This document shows positions 59,539 to 64,000 of a stretch of DNA of 64,000 nucleotides, one piece after another (positions within the stretch are counted from its first letter, which is position 1; the number at the start of each line of letters is the position of its first letter). The DNA lies in contig JARVLF010000001.1 of NCBI GenBank assembly GCA_030849465.1, forward strand, positions 62,001-126,000, read 5' to 3'. Position numbers and translations under genes: made by a program. This DNA comes from Moesziomyces globuligerus (lineage: Eukaryota; Basidiomycota; Ustilaginomycetes; Ustilaginales; Ustilaginaceae). Under the pieces are notes generated by a model that ran no database searches, was not told the DNA's origin, and worked only from the letters and a program-made list of their open reading frames with translations.

Positions 59539-62040
59539 TCAGAACATGGATTGCTGATGCGGCTGTGGCTGCAGCGGCTGGGAGACGGGCTGGTTCGACT
59601 GCTGGCCGAGGCCTCGTCCGGTCTGCAGACCGAACGGCGCCGCGCCCGAGCGCGGCTGGAACGAGATGGGCTGAGGCGGAAGCGAGTAGACGATGCCGAG
59701 CTCCTCGCAGATGCCCTTGAGGCGGCGCATGAGCTTGGTCCTGCGCTCCCATCGGGCACCCCAGTCCTGCCAGTTGCTCTTGTGCTCAAAGGCCACGACC
59801 AGCTCGACCGAGTTCTGCTGTGTGATCGAGTTGAAGTTGAGGTCGAGCGGGCCGCCAAACTCTCGGTCGTTCTCCTTGGTCCAGGCACGGAGCATGGTGC
59901 GCAGCTGCTCGAGCGTCTCGAGCGAAGTGTCGAACGAGACTTGGAGCAGCGTCACCTCCCACTGTGCGCCACTGCGTCGCGAGTTGTAGATGTACTTCTT
60001 GGTGGCGAGCATGGCGTTGGGCGCCACCACCTCCTGGTTGGTCGTGGTGCGGAAGGTGGTCGAGAGCAGACCGAACTCCTTGACGAACATCCACTCCTCG
60101 TCGATGCACACCAGATCGCCCACGTCGTAGGGGTGGGTGGCAAAGATGAAGATCATGCTCTCAAAGATGTTCTTGGCCGAGTTGCCAAAGATGAACGAGA
60201 AACCGACCACAAAGGTGGAGAGCGGCACGATGTTTGAGACGGCCGAGTCGCCGTTGAAGATGAGGAGCCAGATGAAGATGACGATGATGAGGCCGATGAA
60301 CATGAGCACGCCGTCGAGCTTGGCGATGGCCGACGACATGTCCTTGAGCGAGGTGGAGAGCGCGCGTCGCTCGCGGTAGATGCGCTGGACGGCCTCGCGC
60401 ATCTCTTCCTTGCTGATGTCGCCGTTGCGGTCGGCATCGAAGAGTGCAAAGGCCTCGCGCGCTTCGTCCTCAGACTTGAAGTAGGGGACAAAGTCTTCGG
60501 CGACCAGTGTGGACTTGTGGTCGGAGAGGTTGGTGAAGAGGAGTTTGGCAAGCTTGCGAGCGGAGCGCTGCGAGCCGAGCTGGTTGCCCTTGTAGAGCTT
60601 GCTGTCCTTGAGCGTGGCCATGGCGATGGCATCGCTGATTTGCGAAGCAAAGTTGGCCTTTCGCTCGCGCTTTCGCAGTTCGTGCTCGGTGGGGGGACGC
60701 GAGTCGTCGTGGTGGCGGTGAATGGACATGTGGTGGTGATGGCCCGAGGCGGGCTTCTCAGAGGACTGCGCACCAGCCGCTGCTTCGGTCTGCTGTGCGG
60801 GTGGGAAGTAGCCGCCGAGACCATCGCGGGACTGCTTGGCAGAGTGTTGAGCGTACGCCTGCTTGTAGCCAGGCGAGGCAGGGCGGCTGCGCATGGGGTT
60901 GAATCGGCGCGCGGAGCGCTGCTGGAGATACTTGGACTCGTGGAGCTTGTCGAGGGCCTTGAGTGCCTTTTGGTTCTGCTCGAGGCGATCCTTGACGGCG
61001 GTCTTGTGGAAATTGATGGCGATGAACTGCAGCGCGACCTTTTCGACGACCAAGATGATGCTGGTGGCGAAGAGGGCGCGAATGACCATGAAGAGGGTGC
61101 GGAAGTAAGGAGGGCGATTGGAGGAGGAGTACTGGATGGCAAGCACACCGCCGAGACTGATCCAGGCCCAAGTGATGCAAAGCACCAGCTTGAAGTAGAG
61201 GACGGTGGCCATGAAAGCCTCGATGTAGGTCTTTACGATCTCGGGCGCTTTGCCGTAGACGGCGATGATGACGCGAAGGGCGACGGGAGGAATCCAGTCT
61301 ACGACGAGGAAGGTGCCACAGCTGGCCGCCCAGATGATGGCAATCCAAATGCTCCAAACGACGACTTGAGCACGAGCGGGGGACTGGTTGTTGGTGGCGG
61401 TGACGACAATGAAGGGGACGAGGCAGACGGCAGTTCCGATGAGAGCCGCAAGGAAGATGCGGACGGGGCGGGCGAGGCGAAGGCAGGCGAGGTAGATCTT
61501 GCGACCTCGCTTTGCGCGTGTGACCTTTGCGCCCTTGCGCGGGCGTTCGTCTTCATCATCGTCGCTGGAGGTGTCCCAGTCGAAGTCTTCAGAGTCGTCT
61601 GCCGAGCTAGCGACGGAGCTAGCACGACTGGTGCGTCCAGCAATGCCTTCAGCGCCTGCAAAGGGAGCATTGGGCGGTTCGAAGAGATCGTCGTGGGGCG
61701 GAAGACCGATCTTGGTGGGCCGGGCAGCCCTGTCGATCAAAGTATCTTGCTGGTTGGACCATGCATGTTTTGTGGCATCGGAGGACTCTGCGTTGCTACC
61801 AGAGCCGCTACCGCTCGCGCTAGCATCGTCGTTGGACGAATAGAGGCGGTTGGCTGCGTCGGTGCTGTTGTAGTAGTGTGGATCGTGCTCGCGATGCTGA
61901 TGGTGGAGGAAGTGGGCCGGAGAAGCGGCTGAGTCGGAAGGGTGCGTGGGTGATCTCTGATGACGGGGTGACTGCATGGTGTCCAGGGGAATGTCAGCGA
62001 CATCCATGTTGTCAGCCGACTTGTACGGAAGCGACGTCAT
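59539..62040 (-). CDS. EF-hand MscS-type mechanosensitive ion channel (Msy1/Msy2-like)
   Basis: 833 residues from MTSLPYKSADNMDVADI. Family members in fission yeast (Msy1, Msy2) sit in the ER membrane and limit calcium release during hypo-osmotic swelling. The first 170 residues are His/Ser/Asp-rich and disordered. Four membrane segments follow between about 190 and 340 (IFLAALIGTAVCLVPFIVV and others). An EF-hand at about residue 533 is complete (DADRNGDISKEE, with Asp-x-Asp-x-Asn-Gly-Asp-x-x-x-x-Glu spacing). Then comes LMFIGLIIVIFIWLLIF and the MscS pore helix and beta domain: STFVVGFSFIFGNSAKNIFE, IFATHPYDVGDLVCID and FRTTTNQEVVAPNAML. The C-terminus is Gln/Pro-rich. Single exon. Confidence 0.93.
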   Translation of the reverse strand: MTSLPYKSADNMDVADIPLDTMQSPRHQRSPTHPSDSAASPAHFLHHQHREHDPHYYNSTDAANRLYSSNDDASASGSGSGSNAESSDATKHAWSNQQDTLIDRAARPTKIGLPPHDDLFEPPNAPFAGAEGIAGRTSRASSVASSADDSEDFDWDTSSDDDEDERPRKGAKVTRAKRGRKIYLACLRLARPVRIFLAALIGTAVCLVPFIVVTATNNQSPARAQVVVWSIWIAIIWAASCGTFLVVDWIPPVALRVIIAVYGKAPEIVKTYIEAFMATVLYFKLVLCITWAWISLGGVLAIQYSSSNRPPYFRTLFMVIRALFATSIILVVEKVALQFIAINFHKTAVKDRLEQNQKALKALDKLHESKYLQQRSARRFNPMRSRPASPGYKQAYAQHSAKQSRDGLGGYFPPAQQTEAAAGAQSSEKPASGHHHHMSIHRHHDDSRPPTEHELRKRERKANFASQISDAIAMATLKDSKLYKGNQLGSQRSARKLAKLLFTNLSDHKSTLVAEDFVPYFKSEDEAREAFALFDADRNGDISKEEMREAVQRIYRERRALSTSLKDMSSAIAKLDGVLMFIGLIIVIFIWLLIFNGDSAVSNIVPLSTFVVGFSFIFGNSAKNIFESMIFIFATHPYDVGDLVCIDEEWMFVKEFGLLSTTFRTTTNQEVVAPNAMLATKKYIYNSRRSGAQWEVTLLQVSFDTSLETLEQLRTMLRAWTKENDREFGGPLDLNFNSITQQNSVELVVAFEHKSNWQDWGARWERRTKLMRRLKGICEELGIVYSLPPQPISFQPRSGAAPFGLQTGRGLGQQSNQPVSQPLQPQPHQQSMF

Positions 62041-64000
62041 GCTGGTGAGCTCTAGTCCAGCTAGGAGCACGGCAGAGAGACGGGACGCGGAGGCCGAAGC
62101 TCGGGGCGGTGGGGGTGGACGGAACTACGGGAGGGTAAGTCCCTGCGGCGTGACCGAACGAGCGAATGTCGAAGCCGATGATACGATGGGATGAACCGAG
62201 CTTCTGCGACCTGCGCTTTGTCGATCGCTTCCCGAGCGCCGTGGCCGGTGATTGGCAAGTGTCTGATGATTATGCCAGTCGCAAGGCGGTCGGTAGTGAT
62301 GGGCGGGACAGAAGATGCGATCAGGCTGTAGTCGCACCGTCTCTGGATGTCGAGTGTGCGGTGCTTGGGTGTTCGCCCCGTGGATGGTTGCGTGGAGTCG
62401 AAAGGGAGAGAAGGTGATGTGCCAACGCAGATTGGGCAGCTCCGACGCGAGGCGGCGGTGCAGCCAAGGCTCGTGCAGCACTCACTGGCAATCGTACAGT
62501 ACCTTGAATTTTGATGAGGCTGTGAGCGGCTAAGACTCGGGGCTCGGGCCTCGGGGCTTGGGCGTCAAACTTACGTCGCCCTCGACACCGCCAGGGGCAA
62601 CGAACGGCCTTGCAGAGATCACATGGGCCTGCCGACAGCAGCATGCAATTTTGAAAAAAAAAAAACGCCCATGACGGCGCTTCCAACATTCTACTGTCAC
62701 AACTGCCACTGGCAGCGTGGTTCGAAAAGACAGCTCAGGGCTCGGCTTGTGACTTTACAGTGGAGGTGGCAGCTCTGCTCAAAATTGGGGGTGCAGACGG
62801 CGGCGATCTTTTGGAAAGAAGCGACGCGGGCGACGCCGACTCGCTGGCAGCCACTCTGTCTTGGCGTGACCGGTGTTCTGTGCCACTGCTTCGAGCCACC
62901 GCTTCGAGCGAGTCGTTGGCTTGCACACAGGCAAGTGTGCGTCGCCATTTCTGGGGCAGGCAGGTCACACAGCGAGGCATGACAAAGGGAGACAGCGAGG
63001 GCCAGTGCAAAATTTCAAGGGTCGGTCCCTCAAGCAGCCACGGTCGTCTCGCACGACTGTGGCTCTGCATCGCGGCGCTTGCTGCGGCCGCACAGACGAA
63101 GCTGGCTTTTCACCTTTGGCTTGCGAGCTCCACTGCAGGATGCGATTTCCATGAGTTGCTTCCGATGTCAGGCAACAGTCTTGTAGCACGACCAAGAACA
63201 TTGGCTCCGATTGCTGTCGAGAGGCGTGAGCGCAGGCTTTAGCTGCTACTGTAGCTCCACGAGGTCCGGCTCGGCGTCTTCAGCTCCAAGCCACTCGCAC
63301 ACTTTTCCAGCAGGAAATCACCGACGAGCTGCGAATCACCGACTGTTGCAAGCAAGCTCGGTCTAACACGATCATGGCAACTCCCGATGACGTCACGCAC
63401 TCGATTTCTCTGGAACACGCATCGTTGGCGGAACACGCCGATCAGACCTCACCGACAGTCTCAGGCACGCCCATCACATGATAGGACGCATAGAAACGCT
63501 TGAGTATGGAGCATTTCTTAGCAATGAAGCGCACTCGTTGGCCAGAGCCGGTCGATACCCTGGGCTGAACGAGGTGTGGATGGCGGAGGCGGTGACGCGT
63601 TGACCCAGCTGCGTTTGAGACGTCGATCAATGGTTCAACCGCTCTCGGACGTTGCGATCGGAACATTCTTGTCGAGTTCGGGCCGGGGCGCGGCACCTCG
63701 TCTGTTCGGCCCAGCCAGCCTCCCGTTCGGAGAAGATGCCGAAATGCCTTGAGCCCATGGAACGCGCTTGGTAGCGGATCGCCACTTTTTCCGGCTGTGG
63801 CGCTGGCAAGTCTCGGAAATGGAGGGTACGGATGGCCTAGACATCGATGCACACTGCCAAATGGGTCGCCGCGGTCTTTGCTATGGTAGAGCCGCCCAAC
63901 GCGCCTAACGCGCCTGACCAAGCACGAGGCTATCCCGTGTCCACTCCCGAATGTTTTGCATTACAACACGGTGTTCTTCGGGCGGGTCTGGATCAGCAAA
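62041..64000. other. Right-edge region without a supported gene
   Basis: 1960 bases. The first few hundred bases are the MscS promoter. A poly-A run is at about 62651-62663. Short open frames on both strands (for example 62760-63242 plus, 63442-63921 minus) have mixed composition, no domain and no good context. It may be the upstream region of a gene beyond the window. Confidence 0.4.

Noticed and set aside
60517..61932. 471-residue plus-strand frame over the MscS gene
   Set aside because: Antisense shadow of a conserved channel gene.
62982..62990. ACAAAGGGA, the consensus of the smut pheromone response element bound by Prf1
   Set aside because: One copy in 64 kb on two strands is close to chance expectation, and no gene is placed next to it.
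63442..63921. 159-residue minus-strand frame at the right edge
   Set aside because: Arg/Pro/Ser-rich with no domain and uncertain context; typical of chance open frames in GC-rich sequence.
1..64000. tRNA, rRNA, CRISPR or transposon genes
   Set aside because: Looked for T-loop GTTCGA contexts, repeat-spacer arrays and transposase or reverse-transcriptase frames; none was convincing.

Overview
The window looks like a chromosome segment of a smut fungus (Basidiomycota, Ustilaginales; Ustilago/Sporisorium type). The reasons are compact, GC-rich, mostly intronless housekeeping genes; short introns with GTAAGT/GTGAGT donors and CAG acceptors; a PSTAIRE Cdk1; and a dense block of small secreted proteins of the kind smuts use as plant-infection effectors. 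All calls come from reading translations and splice signals; no database search was run. The exact species cannot be fixed from this.

Left arm (1-36 kb), conserved cell-biology genes: an Ssr4-like SWI/SNF-RSC subunit candidate, Ssl1 (TFIIH), Vps60 (ESCRT-III), Rvs161/Hob3 (BAR domain), a 1440-residue protein of unknown function, Ppt1/PP5 phosphatase, a HAD phosphatase (3 exons), a MAT2B-like NAD(P)-binding protein that splices in frame into a PX-BAR sorting nexin, an SRA-domain protein, prolyl oligopeptidase, Cdk1 (3 exons), a CHID1-like GH18 protein, an MTP18-like mitochondrial protein (2 exons), Vps18 (HOPS/CORVET) and Stt3 (oligosaccharyltransferase). Membrane traffic is well represented (Vps60, Rvs161, the sorting nexin, Vps18), but the genes are not an operon; most neighbours are divergent or convergent pairs.

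Central block (about 37.3-56.7 kb), accessory: base composition becomes visibly more AT-rich, intergenic gaps lengthen, and eleven small genes appear. Almost all have an N-terminal signal peptide, almost none have cysteines in the mature part, and most have a TATA-like element 75-130 bases before the ATG. Seven intronless plus-strand genes, together with a frame-disrupted copy at 37326, share a weak common architecture and look like a tandemly expanded effector family. Three others have introns and belong to different families; two of these are on the minus strand and are only seen after splicing. This cluster, bounded by STT3 and a beta-tubulin gene, is the most interesting part of the window.

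Right arm (57-64 kb): a divergent beta-tubulin gene (4 exons), an EF-hand MscS-type mechanosensitive channel, and about 2 kb at the right edge where no gene could be supported.
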